This document shows, one piece after another, positions 1 to 7,967 of a stretch of DNA of 10,323 nt (its first letter is position 1; every line of letters starts with the position of its first letter). Origin of the DNA: Bacillota bacterium. GTDB taxonomy: Bacteria > Bacillota > Clostridia > Oscillospirales > Oscillospiraceae. Made by a program: the position numbers and the translations under genes. The stretch lies in assembly GCA_023459875.1 (NCBI GenBank), contig JAEWRY010000005.1:1-10323 (forward strand). The letters run 5' to 3'. The notes under the pieces are model-generated. The model did not search any database. It saw only the letters and a list, made by a program, of their open reading frames with translations, and was not told where the DNA came from.

Positions 1-124
1 GAGTGAAGCTTTTACCCCAATAAATCTACGAAAAAAGAGCTTCCACTTTTCATCGTGGAAGCTCTTGAAAGGCTTGGATTTACTGGCTTTGTAAGCAATA
101 AATCTTTTTTACCTTTTGTTTTTG
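1..124. repeat. Left copy of 124-bp flanking direct repeat
   Basis: This stretch matches 9778-9901 without gaps at a constant offset of 9777. By eye there are seven mismatches (positions 16, 18, 38, 39, 51, 63, 66), and the last 58 bases are identical. It contains a perfect 10-bp hairpin (37-46 with 55-64) next to an A6 tract. The repeat stops exactly where a tRNA-like 3' end starts, on both sides of the window. It may extend left of base 1, because the right copy is preceded by a T-arm-like sequence whose left counterpart would lie outside the window. It could be an attachment-site duplication, a scar of homologous exchange at tRNA terminators, or a duplicated tRNA-operon tail. Confidence 0.9.
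31..64 (-). terminator. Rho-independent terminator in left repeat
   Basis: Arms 37-46 and 55-64 pair perfectly over 10 bp around an 8-nt loop. On the minus strand the hairpin is followed by six U (31-36). It lies downstream of the tRNA 3' fragment at 123-150, just as the right copy lies downstream of the real tRNA-Leu. It therefore looks like the terminator of a tRNA transcription unit of which only the tail is left. It could also act as a backup terminator for the defence operon. Confidence 0.75.
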
Positions 125-150
125 GTAGAACTGGTGAGATTCGAACCCCT
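123..150 (-). pseudogene. tRNA 3'-end fragment (acceptor, T-arm, CCA)
   Basis: Read on the minus strand this is a T-arm-like segment with loop TTCGAAT (139-145), a seven-base acceptor strand (127-133), a discriminator A at 126, and an encoded CCA (123-125). No D-arm, anticodon arm or 5' acceptor strand follows in 151-230, so it is not a whole gene. The T-stem pairs at only three of five positions, including a G-U pair, so it is decayed or chimeric. Its discriminator lies at the same offset in the repeat alignment (126 against 9903) as that of the intact tRNA-Leu, but the acceptor and T-stem sequences differ. It is therefore the end of a different tRNA placed behind the same terminator. The parent amino acid cannot be assigned. 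Confidence 0.6.
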
Positions 151-355
151 GCAATTCTCTTTTTTAGCTTGTTTTTTTGTCAAAATATAGCGAATTCCAT
201 GAATTATAGACTCAAAAATCTGAATAAAACCCAGTATTTAAGCTCTTTCTTGCTATTACATGCAAAAAAGATTTGTTTCCACCATTTAAATATAAGGAGC
301 AGTACAGACGCTGACTTTTCTTACAAGTTTAAGCTTCATTAAGGTGAAGTGAATT
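151..355. other. AT-rich gene-free spacer
   Basis: I see no credible gene, promoter pair or structured RNA here. The stretch is AT-rich and has homopolymeric T runs just after the tRNA fragment. It separates the left repeat from the diverged terminator repeat at 371-430. Open frames through it lack ribosome binding sites and family resemblance. Confidence 0.6.
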
Positions 356-435
356 TCTAAATGGACTCATAAAAAGAGCTTTCACTTTTTACAGTGAAAG
401 CTCCCGAATGACTTTGGTTTTCTGGCTTTAGGTCA
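356..435. repeat. Diverged third copy of the flanking repeat
   Basis: Aligning this stretch to about 20-100 shows the same order of elements: a TAAAT start, an A tract, a 10-bp hairpin with the same outer bases, then GAA, a TTGG-like word and CTGGCTTT. Similarity looks roughly 70-75 percent by eye, with a few small gaps. It covers the terminator core only and has no tRNA-like end. It may be an older copy of the same junction, or a convergently similar terminator from the same genome. Confidence 0.5.
371..403 (-). terminator. Terminator of the defence operon
   Basis: Arms 376-385 and 394-403 form a perfect 10-bp stem with an 8-nt loop, followed on the minus strand by five U (371-375). It lies about 116 nt past the stop codon of the methyltransferase, the last gene of the operon. 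The hairpin and the bases to its right (to about 430) resemble the terminator part of the flanking 124-bp repeats, including a closely similar GAGCTT-YCAC arm and a shared CTGGCTTT stretch. It therefore appears to be a third, more diverged member of the same repeat family. Confidence 0.85.
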
Positions 436-519
436 TTAAATACCTTAATACCACCTATTTTGGTCAATGTCATTTTCATACTCAAGTTTCTATTATGTGT
501 ACCAACATCTTGCTTATCC

Positions 520-2175
520 TTATGATGCCTCACCTTTACACGCATCAATAGATGTCGTCGCCTCTTTGTCCAAGTAACCGCACAGTTGCTCTGCAATTGC
601 TTTAGCCAGCATGGGGGGAACTGCATTTCCTACTTGCTGGTATTGGGAATCTTTAGGCCCGCAAAATACAAAACTATCAGGAAATGTTTGCAAACGTGCA
701 GCTTCACGAATACTCAATGCTCGGTGTAGCACAGGATGAATCCACATAGATTTACGAACATTCACTACAGTGCCCGAAGGTTCATCGTATATCAATCGAA
801 GATATATAGTGTTTTGTGTGCGCTTGGAATCAGAATAACTTTTTTTGAGTTCTTCAGGAAGGTTATGAAAATTTTGCCCCTGCTGAATTGCCTTAAACCT
901 CTTGAGTGCAAGCTCGGTCGTTTCAGTAGATATATGGTTACGTAATATAGCAGAGTCTCTCAATGTCAATCCTAATTCACATGTCCCTTCAGGCGCCTGT
1001 TCCAACAGAACACCTTTGTTACCTTCATTAATATTGGTTGTTGTATTAACTTCCTCTAAATCCCATATGGCATCGTGGACAGTTCTAAATTTTCCATCTT
1101 GAATTGATCCTTTAGGTAATTCAATATTGTCTGCGATGCCTTTCTTTACGCCTAAAACTACATAGCGCATACGTTTCTGAGGTACACCAAATGTAGCTGC
1201 TGATAAAACGCCTTTTTCAATGGTATACCCATTGCATCCAGCTCCTAAAATAGATACTATATAATCTAAGACAGACATGGATTTAACATGAGCGACTAAT
1301 CCATCATCAACAGAAAATCGCTCAACTGCAATGGTATTATCTTTAATTTCCTTTGCCTTTGAGAGCATACGTTGAAGTAAAATGGACGGTTTTATCGCTT
1401 CGCAAAGTCCTTCAATCATATTGTTATCATAATAATGTTGTAGTGCATTTCCTGCAATTTGCCCCTGTTCAATAATAAAGTTATTGCCCTGACAGGCAAT
1501 CAACTTCGTCACAAAAGCAGCCAATCTACGCTGGTGCTTTGTTAATGCCGCCTTGAGCTTTTCCTCGTTGTTGCGGTTTTTGAAGATCACATTTAGTGCA
1601 AGATAATCATTTTCTTCCCACAAATAATTAGCAATTAAAGTTGAATCCGACACGATGTCAATTACACCATTAAAAATGAACTCTTGTTCAAGAAGCTGTA
1701 TTTGTGAATCGGCTGTGGAAATGCCATATTTTTTAATGTCATCTGCGTCCTCATCGGAAACAAAAAAACGATGAACCTCCGATTGAAGCATGCTGACGTT
1801 TTCCATTAAAAACGCTTTAGGTTCCAAATGAAGAACCGCTTTAACAAACTTCTTTACAAGAGAGTTGTTAAGGCTTATTGCATGATTCTTTTGGCGATTG
1901 GCATTAGAAAAGCCTTGACATGGTGGGCCTCCAATAACGACATCTATTTGCCCCAACCGCTGCTTTGTTTCTTCTAATAGAGCATCCTTGACGTCGCTGT
2001 ACATACAATCTTTATCAATTTTATGGTTACGAAGATAAGTGCGCTGCGCATTAGGGTTCATTTCAAATGCCGCTTTCACAGTAAAGCGACCAGTTTGGAG
2101 GAATCCGTAACTGAGTCCGCCTGCACCTGCAAATAAGTCTACTATACTATATTTATGCGATAGCTGTTCACTCAT
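520..2175 (-). CDS. DNA (cytosine-5) methyltransferase, long form
   Basis: A SAM-dependent C5-cytosine methyltransferase of 551 residues, expected to mark host DNA so that the co-encoded restriction machinery spares it. The ordered motifs are visible: motif I DLFAGAGG at 13-20, motif IV GGPPCQGFS at 82-90 with catalytic Cys86, motif VI ENV at 125-127, motif VIII QKRMR at 333-337, motif IX around 460-471, and motif X QVGNAVPP at 514-521. The target-recognition stretch between VIII and IX is only about 110 residues. The protein has an unusual insertion of roughly 130-170 residues between motif VI and the region leading to motif VIII (about 130-300), where typical family members have about 40. 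The ATG overlaps the stop of the AIPR gene as ATGA, with GAGGAGGG nine bases upstream. It is the last gene of the operon. The target sequence cannot be predicted. Confidence 0.95.
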   Translation of the reverse strand: MSEQLSHKYSIVDLFAGAGGLSYGFLQTGRFTVKAAFEMNPNAQRTYLRNHKIDKDCMYSDVKDALLEETKQRLGQIDVVIGGPPCQGFSNANRQKNHAISLNNSLVKKFVKAVLHLEPKAFLMENVSMLQSEVHRFFVSDEDADDIKKYGISTADSQIQLLEQEFIFNGVIDIVSDSTLIANYLWEENDYLALNVIFKNRNNEEKLKAALTKHQRRLAAFVTKLIACQGNNFIIEQGQIAGNALQHYYDNNMIEGLCEAIKPSILLQRMLSKAKEIKDNTIAVERFSVDDGLVAHVKSMSVLDYIVSILGAGCNGYTIEKGVLSAATFGVPQKRMRYVVLGVKKGIADNIELPKGSIQDGKFRTVHDAIWDLEEVNTTTNINEGNKGVLLEQAPEGTCELGLTLRDSAILRNHISTETTELALKRFKAIQQGQNFHNLPEELKKSYSDSKRTQNTIYLRLIYDEPSGTVVNVRKSMWIHPVLHRALSIREAARLQTFPDSFVFCGPKDSQYQQVGNAVPPMLAKAIAEQLCGYLDKEATTSIDACKGEAS

Positions 2176-4262
2176 AGCTTGAATCCCTCCTCATATAATC
2201 TCTCCAACAATACAATAAGCTTTTTACTCTGTGCCGGTGTTGGAACTTTTAACGGTAACTGACAGGCGATGCGCAACGCCATGTCTTCTTCTCGCGTAAT
2301 CATCTTTTTGCTTGCGGCAAAATCCATTACGCCCCGCCATTGGGCAGGGAGAATTTCTACTACCTTTGTCATTGCGTCAGCATCCAGTTCAATGCGGCGG
2401 TCCACTTTCGCATCTTTCAAGACAGTTTTCAGCGCTTCCTGTCCAACCAAACAATCATAAATTTCGCTGGACAACTTATATTCAATACTTTGAACACTAC
2501 TCCAGCAACCTTCACGCTTGCACCATTGTGTAACGTTTTCTACGCCTCGTTTTGGATCTGTTAATTTGTTATATACGTACCCTGATAATTCTGTAAGCGC
2601 ATTCTGTACCGCAACCGGAACGGTTTGCCGAGTCCATATTCCAATTAAATCTAAGTCTTTCTTGTGAAATTGCACTTGTATTAGTTTATGTAACATTGCC
2701 ATAGTATACGTCACAATGTTAGCTCTATAACCCTGTTGATACCATGGTTGACGCGGTATCATCATTTCAGTATACCTAAAAATCAGGCATAACGCAACGG
2801 ATTCTTGAAAATATTTGTCACCGAAAAGCAGTCCTTCATCCTTGTCCCATGCATCACTAATTTTCTGTGCAAACTCTGTAAAATTGGTCTGTGCCCCCTT
2901 GCTGACAACGTGTGGTAGCCCTTCCCACGTATTGCGCACTTTTGCAAGATCAGTTTTAGTAATGAGTTGATTTTTGGGGTTTTGTAGCAAAAATTTCTTC
3001 TTTTCACTCGGGCTCATACGCATTTGCTTCTGGAGATATTGGCCACGTGCCCTTTCATAAAACCACTTGGTTTCAAACTGTAGCCCGCCAGTACCTCTTG
3101 CACCTAAACGGAGAGAACAACGCTCCATCTGAACATGGAACGGATGGGTCGAGAAGAAGTCTGCATCACTAACTTTATTTTGGCTATTTGAAGATCGAGA
3201 GATATTCTGAACCAGCGTGGTTGCGTCATCCTCCTCCAGAGTACGTTCAATCACAGTTAGCTTCATTTGTACAAAAATTGATCCAAGATCCGCTTTATCC
3301 TTATAGTTATACCTTGAGCTCGAAAGAGAAGCTGTCGTCTGCCCACCGTTAATTATTTGGAAATCCCGAGCTGACACAAGAAACAGGCCTTGATCTGTAT
3401 TCTCAAACTGCACATCCATTGCAGTTGCCGATATTCCGTTATTATAAGCGAAGAACCGTTCTGGCTGTTGCAAAATAGTGGTACGTATCTTCTTGTTTAC
3501 CGCTACCTTTGTAGAGAGAAATGAGCGGACATTGCCTTCCAACAACGAACTACCATATTTATCATAGATATCTGCAAGCATGATACCTGGTATGATGCAT
3601 AGATAGCTTTTAAAGTCATTCGTAGCGATGCCACTCGCTTCCAAGCAGGGAATGCCCTTTTCAGAGTGATCTTTGAAGTTGATCTCTATGATATGACGTC
3701 CAGTATCAGATCCACAAAGCTGAAACAGACGATCAATGTCCCAAATTTGACATTCCGAGGGAACACCGTCAATATCATCAGATTCAAGTATTTTGATAGT
3801 TGAGCTAATATTGGCTGTTGTAAGAATTAATAGCTGGTATTTACGGATTTCCTTGCGTTTTTCACGCAACAAGTCAACTAAGTCTGAGCACGGGCGACTC
3901 ATCTCTACATTTCGATGAAGTTGGGTATTAAGGGCGTTGTCAATAAAATAGATCAGCCGGTTTTGTAACTGACCTGCCTGTGTTTTCGCAAGGGTGCGCT
4001 TATCATCAGATACGTCATAGTCTCCAATAACCAAGGTCATGGCCTTGTCAAACTCATCATAGGCATATCCATCTACACGAAGTTTGCGATTCTGCTTTCC
4101 TGTTCCTTCAAAGTACGATGAGGTAAAGTCCATGAGATATTCGGATTCCTGTAAATAGCGGGCAAATGAGCTGACAAAAGAAGCGCAAGAACCCTCACCA
4201 GTTGCTAAGGCATCGGCTTTAATGTCTTCGAGAAAGTCTTTCCTGAAATCTTGCGCTTCCAT
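2172..4262 (-). CDS. AIPR (abortive infection phage resistance) family protein
   Basis: A 696-residue protein with the AIPR signature around residues 270-311: FFAYNNGISAT, then about 20 residues later FQIINGGQTTAS. AIPR proteins are named after lactococcal abortive-infection proteins and recur in MutL/Z1 restriction-like operons; their biochemical role is poorly defined. The N-terminal part contains a VDGYAYDEFDKAMTLVIGDY stretch (63-82) that resembles the beginning of a nuclease-like core, but I cannot see a convincing complete PD-(D/E)XK triad. No signal peptide or membrane segment is evident, so it is probably cytosolic. The ATG starts four bases after the nuclease gene's stop, and its AAGGAG site overlaps that gene's last codons. 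Its own stop overlaps the methyltransferase start. It is likely a second effector or a DNA-binding subunit (inference). Confidence 0.9.
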   Translation of the reverse strand: MEAQDFRKDFLEDIKADALATGEGSCASFVSSFARYLQESEYLMDFTSSYFEGTGKQNRKLRVDGYAYDEFDKAMTLVIGDYDVSDDKRTLAKTQAGQLQNRLIYFIDNALNTQLHRNVEMSRPCSDLVDLLREKRKEIRKYQLLILTTANISSTIKILESDDIDGVPSECQIWDIDRLFQLCGSDTGRHIIEINFKDHSEKGIPCLEASGIATNDFKSYLCIIPGIMLADIYDKYGSSLLEGNVRSFLSTKVAVNKKIRTTILQQPERFFAYNNGISATAMDVQFENTDQGLFLVSARDFQIINGGQTTASLSSSRYNYKDKADLGSIFVQMKLTVIERTLEEDDATTLVQNISRSSNSQNKVSDADFFSTHPFHVQMERCSLRLGARGTGGLQFETKWFYERARGQYLQKQMRMSPSEKKKFLLQNPKNQLITKTDLAKVRNTWEGLPHVVSKGAQTNFTEFAQKISDAWDKDEGLLFGDKYFQESVALCLIFRYTEMMIPRQPWYQQGYRANIVTYTMAMLHKLIQVQFHKKDLDLIGIWTRQTVPVAVQNALTELSGYVYNKLTDPKRGVENVTQWCKREGCWSSVQSIEYKLSSEIYDCLVGQEALKTVLKDAKVDRRIELDADAMTKVVEILPAQWRGVMDFAASKKMITREEDMALRIACQLPLKVPTPAQSKKLIVLLERLYEEGFKL

Positions 4263-4266
4263 CTGA

Positions 4267-5208
4267 TTACTCCTTCCGCCAATTTGCTAAAGAGGGCAAA
4301 TCTAATTCATAATGCAACGATGACACTTGTGGTGGCACGCTATTTTTTATAAGTCTCGGAAAATCCTTGTCTACCACATACCGTAGTGTACCAGAACAGA
4401 AGTACTTCTGTTCTGAATATTCCTGTAAATCCATATATCCGTAGGCGCTAAGTTTGGCGCGAAGCAAGTCAAGTGCCTCAACGTCATCAATAAGCATTGT
4501 TCCGATTCTGCGAACAACATCATTAAGCGAAAATGCCCCTTGCTTGTCTGGCGCAACCTTATCAATTTGTTGAATCACCAATTCTCCTTCATCAATACAA
4601 TCAAGCTGTTCTAAGGACGATATTGTGACACTAGTTGCAGACACACCGATGCTCTTTATCTCAAACCAACCACCAGAATACACGAAGTCTTGATCGGCAC
4701 CATCCGCTCCTGACCATCCTTGTATCGTAGATAAGTTTGCACCAGCGGTTTTGATTCGTTGTTCTAAAAATAAAAGCTCACCAAGTAACCCCTTGCGACT
4801 ATGCTCATCCATTAGACCGTTCCGTTGCGTTTCCAGTAGCTTGCTCCACTGCTTATAACGGCTGATGACTAATTTAAGAGCTTCCGTCTTGTTGGTTGCA
4901 GAGCGGGAATGTTCTATAATGTCACAACAAAGAATTGCAAACACATCCTGTTGCTCATTGCGCAGCAACTCAAAAGATAATGTCCAACAGTTATCAGATT
5001 CACGTCTGCGACGGCTTACTATCATAGACTTTGAGGACTCAATTATGCCAAATTCCGTGTCACTGACAAGCAGAAGTGTGCGTTGGCTGATAGACTGATA
5101 ACCAATATGCCACTCCAGCGGATGTTGTGTATCAATCTGTAAAAATCCACCATCTTTGTACCTAATACTGTTCCATTGATTTTCAAGGAGTTCAGGCGTT
5201 ATTTTCAT
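4267..5208 (-). CDS. PD-(D/E)XK motif protein (DUF4420), probable restriction nuclease
   Basis: A 313-residue protein with the layout of the DUF4420 family of PD-(D/E)XK enzymes. The putative active site spans 140-186: GLLGELLFLE with Glu144, then GADQDFVY with Asp174, then WFEIKS with Glu183 and Lys185. The D-(8 residues)-ExK spacing fits a restriction-endonuclease fold that binds a metal ion and cuts phosphodiester bonds. The N-terminal 130 residues are probably a beta-rich partner or DNA-binding part. The ATG overlaps the Z1 gene's stop as ATGA. The Shine-Dalgarno sequence GAGGAGG (5219-5225) lies inside the last codons of the Z1 gene, ten bases upstream. All predicted catalytic residues are present, so it appears active. 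It is the most likely DNA-cleaving subunit of the system, but alone it has no obvious specificity domain. Confidence 0.9.
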   Translation of the reverse strand: MKITPELLENQWNSIRYKDGGFLQIDTQHPLEWHIGYQSISQRTLLLVSDTEFGIIESSKSMIVSRRRRESDNCWTLSFELLRNEQQDVFAILCCDIIEHSRSATNKTEALKLVISRYKQWSKLLETQRNGLMDEHSRKGLLGELLFLEQRIKTAGANLSTIQGWSGADGADQDFVYSGGWFEIKSIGVSATSVTISSLEQLDCIDEGELVIQQIDKVAPDKQGAFSLNDVVRRIGTMLIDDVEALDLLRAKLSAYGYMDLQEYSEQKYFCSGTLRYVVDKDFPRLIKNSVPPQVSSLHYELDLPSLANWRKE

Positions 5209-7967
5209 TCGTCTTCATCCTCCTCTGTATCATAGTAGCTGCGAAGTTCAACCAAATTTACCATATAATTGGCGATTCTCTCAGCTCCATTATCGGGTAT
5301 TCCGATACCTAATGCAAAGAGATAGTCAGGGACTTGCACGCCCTCATCAATTTGGCTACGAAGATTTCCTTTTTCATCAGTCCCTGTTTTATCAACAGCA
5401 ACAATATGCAATACTAAAATTGGTGGACGATCTATCTCAAGGTATGCCTTATCAGGAATATTACGCGCTCCAGAGTTGTTATCCCGAAACTTCCTTATAG
5501 CTATTTCTCGGGCCTTTTCAGACAAACCAATCTTGGCAGCTCCTCCCGCACCAACACGAACCTTGGTTCCACTTATGCTGATTTGTCCACTGGTTGCCTT
5601 AACAGTACGTTTTTCTGTTTTTATCTGCAATATTTCATCACTACAAACCAGCTCATTGTAGATGCATCCATCACCTTCGGCAATAAAAACATCCCAATCA
5701 CCCATATCATCGGTATCTCTAATGAAATCAGCCAATGCTGTACCTTGAAAGTTCAACTGCCATGGATGAGTTTTGAAGTCACGCAGGAGCTGCTCAACTT
5801 CATCTTTTTTGACACCCGACCAGAAATATCGTGAATCCGCTCTGATTATTCTCTGCCCAATCGAAGAGAGATTTCTTACGAATTCTTTGAATACCCTCTC
5901 ATTTGTGGCCAAAATGTTTGCATCCGTTCTCAATCGAGGGGTTTCAAGCAGACGACCGGATATAGTAATGGGACGACTAACAAGCGTAGCTGATCGCATT
6001 TTATTCCTCGCCGTAACAATAAGTGAGGCAGGGTCTTGACGAACCTTTAACCCAAATTCCATAGGCGTAAGATTCGCATCCCTCATCCTAACAATTTCGC
6101 GTTTTAATTCCTCGGCGGCAGCTGTTATATATCCATACCAGTCAATGGCCTCAATGCTGATCCATATTTTGAAAAGGTCATCATAACCTGGACGGTAACC
6201 AAACCAGCGACCCATTTGAAGAAGTGTATCATACATAAGAGATCGGCGATAAAAATAGCTAACGCACAATCCCTCAAGTGTAAGCCCCCTTGAAAGACTA
6301 TTTCCGCCAACAGCGATTACTCGTAATCCTTCTGTCTTATGACTATAATAATCCAAGCCAGTGGAGCTGCTTTTTTGATTTACCGAACGAACTACAATTG
6401 GAGCAACCGAAGCAAAAAGATACTCGGATAAAAATTTATGCCACAGCATAGGGTTGTCTTTTGAACCAGCTTTTTCTGAGAGGTAGTGCTTAATCCATAC
6501 TGCTTTTAGGAATGCAATATTATCAATCTCATCACTTTTGTTTTCAGCTAAGCAGGCATAGTTTTGCAGATCCAAACGGATATCCTCTACCCACCTATAA
6601 ACCAAATCACCAATCTGGTTTTGAACATCAGTAAATCTACTGACATGAATCATCATAGAACGATGCTCTTTTTTGTCTCCACGAACATCACGGATACCAT
6701 TAACAAGCAAAAAATATGCAATAGCCTCTCGCATGCTTGGTGGCAATTCATAAACAACGAGATCCTTCTTATGGTTGAAAGGGAAGAAGGCATCCAGCTC
6801 TTGGGGATATAGTTCTTCAAGCGCATCTTTGAATTGAGCTTCTTCACCAAAGATACTTTCTGCTCCAATATAATTTGACGGTGGTGCAAGTGAATAAATA
6901 AAGTCCCTCGGGAATAAATCATCATCCCGCATTTCATCCGTTGTTTCAGGATTGATAAAAATATTTGCGTAGGGCGTGGCCGTAATGCCAAGATACGATG
7001 CCTGCCTGAACAGTTTCAAGAGGCGACGTATCGCGTCGTTGATTGCTGTAGGGTCTTCGTCTTCTTTCTTGGTATTAACAGAAGCGTTATCGGCTTCATC
7101 GTCAATTAACAACATAGGAAGGTTAATGGCACCTCTTGCATCAAGATTATTGCTTTTTAACCACTTGATAAGATTGTTGAGAATGCTTTTGTTTTTCTTA
7201 ATGACGAATAAAACGGTAGTATTCACGTTATGCAGTGACAATTTTAATGCACGAAGAATGTTTTTATCAAAATCTTTTGTAACGGATGTAAATGTCGCAA
7301 TTTGCTTTTCCTGTCCATATTTGCCTACGCCAACAGGCACATTTTCAATCTCTTGCTTAGGGTCTAAAAGGTATTGGCTCATCCTTCCCGAAAATTCGGC
7401 ATCAAGACGTTCCTGTGTTTGCTGACGTAAATTTTCCATCGTTCCTGCCAGAATAATAATGACACGATAGCCGGTATCTGCAGCCTTATTGCAAATTGCG
7501 GTGTAGTTAGCTGTTTTCCCGGATTGAACATCGCCAAGTACAAGTCCACGTCGTTGAAATGGAACATCGCTTTGGGGATCTCCAAGATAGTCAACAATCT
7601 CATCCGAAACGCGCCCAAGATTTCCTGTCACACGAGGATTCCAGTGCTTTACTTCCTCAAGGAATTTTTTGTATCTGTTCCAAAAGAAGAAATCTAATGT
7701 CGAACGCCGGGTTGAAAGCCACGGCAGGTGCTGCTGCCTGTCTTTTATGAGAACGCCTAAGTCCATTTGGACGACGATATTAGCCTTGAGTTTCCGTTTA
7801 ATTTCTGCAAATTCTTCATCACTAACAGGATATAAAACAGCCAGTGATTGACGTAACGCATTCACTTCAGCATCAAATTCTACTTCGGTAGGCGGAATAT
7901 CCGGATATTTTGTATTTATTGTTGTAGAAATAATGCCTTCAAGCAATTCAGTACTAGTTCCCGCCAT
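5205..7967 (-). CDS. Z1 domain-containing helicase-like ATPase
   Basis: A 920-residue P-loop ATPase of the Z1 family (divergent superfamily II helicase-like), expected to couple ATP hydrolysis to DNA remodelling or translocation within the restriction complex. Visible motifs in order: Walker A GDVQSGKT at 145-152, Walker B LLIDDEADNAS at 286-296, a motif III-like YLGITATPYAN at 325-335, and the Z1 hallmark GGNSLSRGLTLEGL at 554-567 followed by LLQMGRWFGYRPGYDDL at 582-598 with arginine-finger candidates. The C-terminal 300 residues are unassigned and end in a strongly acidic tail (DTEEDEDE). Its start overlaps the upstream ATPase gene by 14 bases. The chosen ATG has GGAGG eight bases upstream (7976-7980). 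No frameshift or missing core motif is seen. Confidence 0.95.
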   Translation of the reverse strand: MAGTSTELLEGIISTTINTKYPDIPPTEVEFDAEVNALRQSLAVLYPVSDEEFAEIKRKLKANIVVQMDLGVLIKDRQQHLPWLSTRRSTLDFFFWNRYKKFLEEVKHWNPRVTGNLGRVSDEIVDYLGDPQSDVPFQRRGLVLGDVQSGKTANYTAICNKAADTGYRVIIILAGTMENLRQQTQERLDAEFSGRMSQYLLDPKQEIENVPVGVGKYGQEKQIATFTSVTKDFDKNILRALKLSLHNVNTTVLFVIKKNKSILNNLIKWLKSNNLDARGAINLPMLLIDDEADNASVNTKKEDEDPTAINDAIRRLLKLFRQASYLGITATPYANIFINPETTDEMRDDDLFPRDFIYSLAPPSNYIGAESIFGEEAQFKDALEELYPQELDAFFPFNHKKDLVVYELPPSMREAIAYFLLVNGIRDVRGDKKEHRSMMIHVSRFTDVQNQIGDLVYRWVEDIRLDLQNYACLAENKSDEIDNIAFLKAVWIKHYLSEKAGSKDNPMLWHKFLSEYLFASVAPIVVRSVNQKSSSTGLDYYSHKTEGLRVIAVGGNSLSRGLTLEGLCVSYFYRRSLMYDTLLQMGRWFGYRPGYDDLFKIWISIEAIDWYGYITAAAEELKREIVRMRDANLTPMEFGLKVRQDPASLIVTARNKMRSATLVSRPITISGRLLETPRLRTDANILATNERVFKEFVRNLSSIGQRIIRADSRYFWSGVKKDEVEQLLRDFKTHPWQLNFQGTALADFIRDTDDMGDWDVFIAEGDGCIYNELVCSDEILQIKTEKRTVKATSGQISISGTKVRVGAGGAAKIGLSEKAREIAIRKFRDNNSGARNIPDKAYLEIDRPPILVLHIVAVDKTGTDEKGNLRSQIDEGVQVPDYLFALGIGIPDNGAERIANYMVNLVELRSYYDTEEDEDE
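5219..5225 (-). promoter_or_regulatory. Shine-Dalgarno embedded in acidic C-terminal codons
   Basis: GAGGAGG on the minus strand encodes part of the Glu-rich tail of the Z1 protein and also serves as the ribosome binding site of the nuclease gene, whose ATG overlaps the Z1 stop codon. This supports translational coupling between the two. Confidence 0.7.

Noticed and set aside
121..200. Intact tRNA gene at the left repeat
   Set aside because: Only the acceptor, T-arm and CCA are recognisable; no anticodon arm, D-arm or matching 5' acceptor strand exists in the adjoining bases.
55..342. Plus-strand open frame of 95 codons across the left repeat
   Set aside because: It crosses the terminator hairpin and the tRNA fragment; the peptide contains the TGEIRTP-type string that comes from translating a tRNA T-arm. 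There is no ribosome binding site.
357..626. Minus-strand frame overlapping the end of the methyltransferase
   Set aside because: It is an alternate-frame shadow; it overlaps the conserved motif X region and reads through the operon terminator.
2176..2230. Separate promoter for the methyltransferase
   Set aside because: A TATAT-like word is present on the minus strand but has no -35 at a usable distance; it overlaps the ribosome binding region.
6976..7425. 149-codon plus-strand open frame within the Z1 gene
   Set aside because: It is fully antisense to a Z1 segment carrying Walker B and motif III, has no homologous look, and has no initiation signals.
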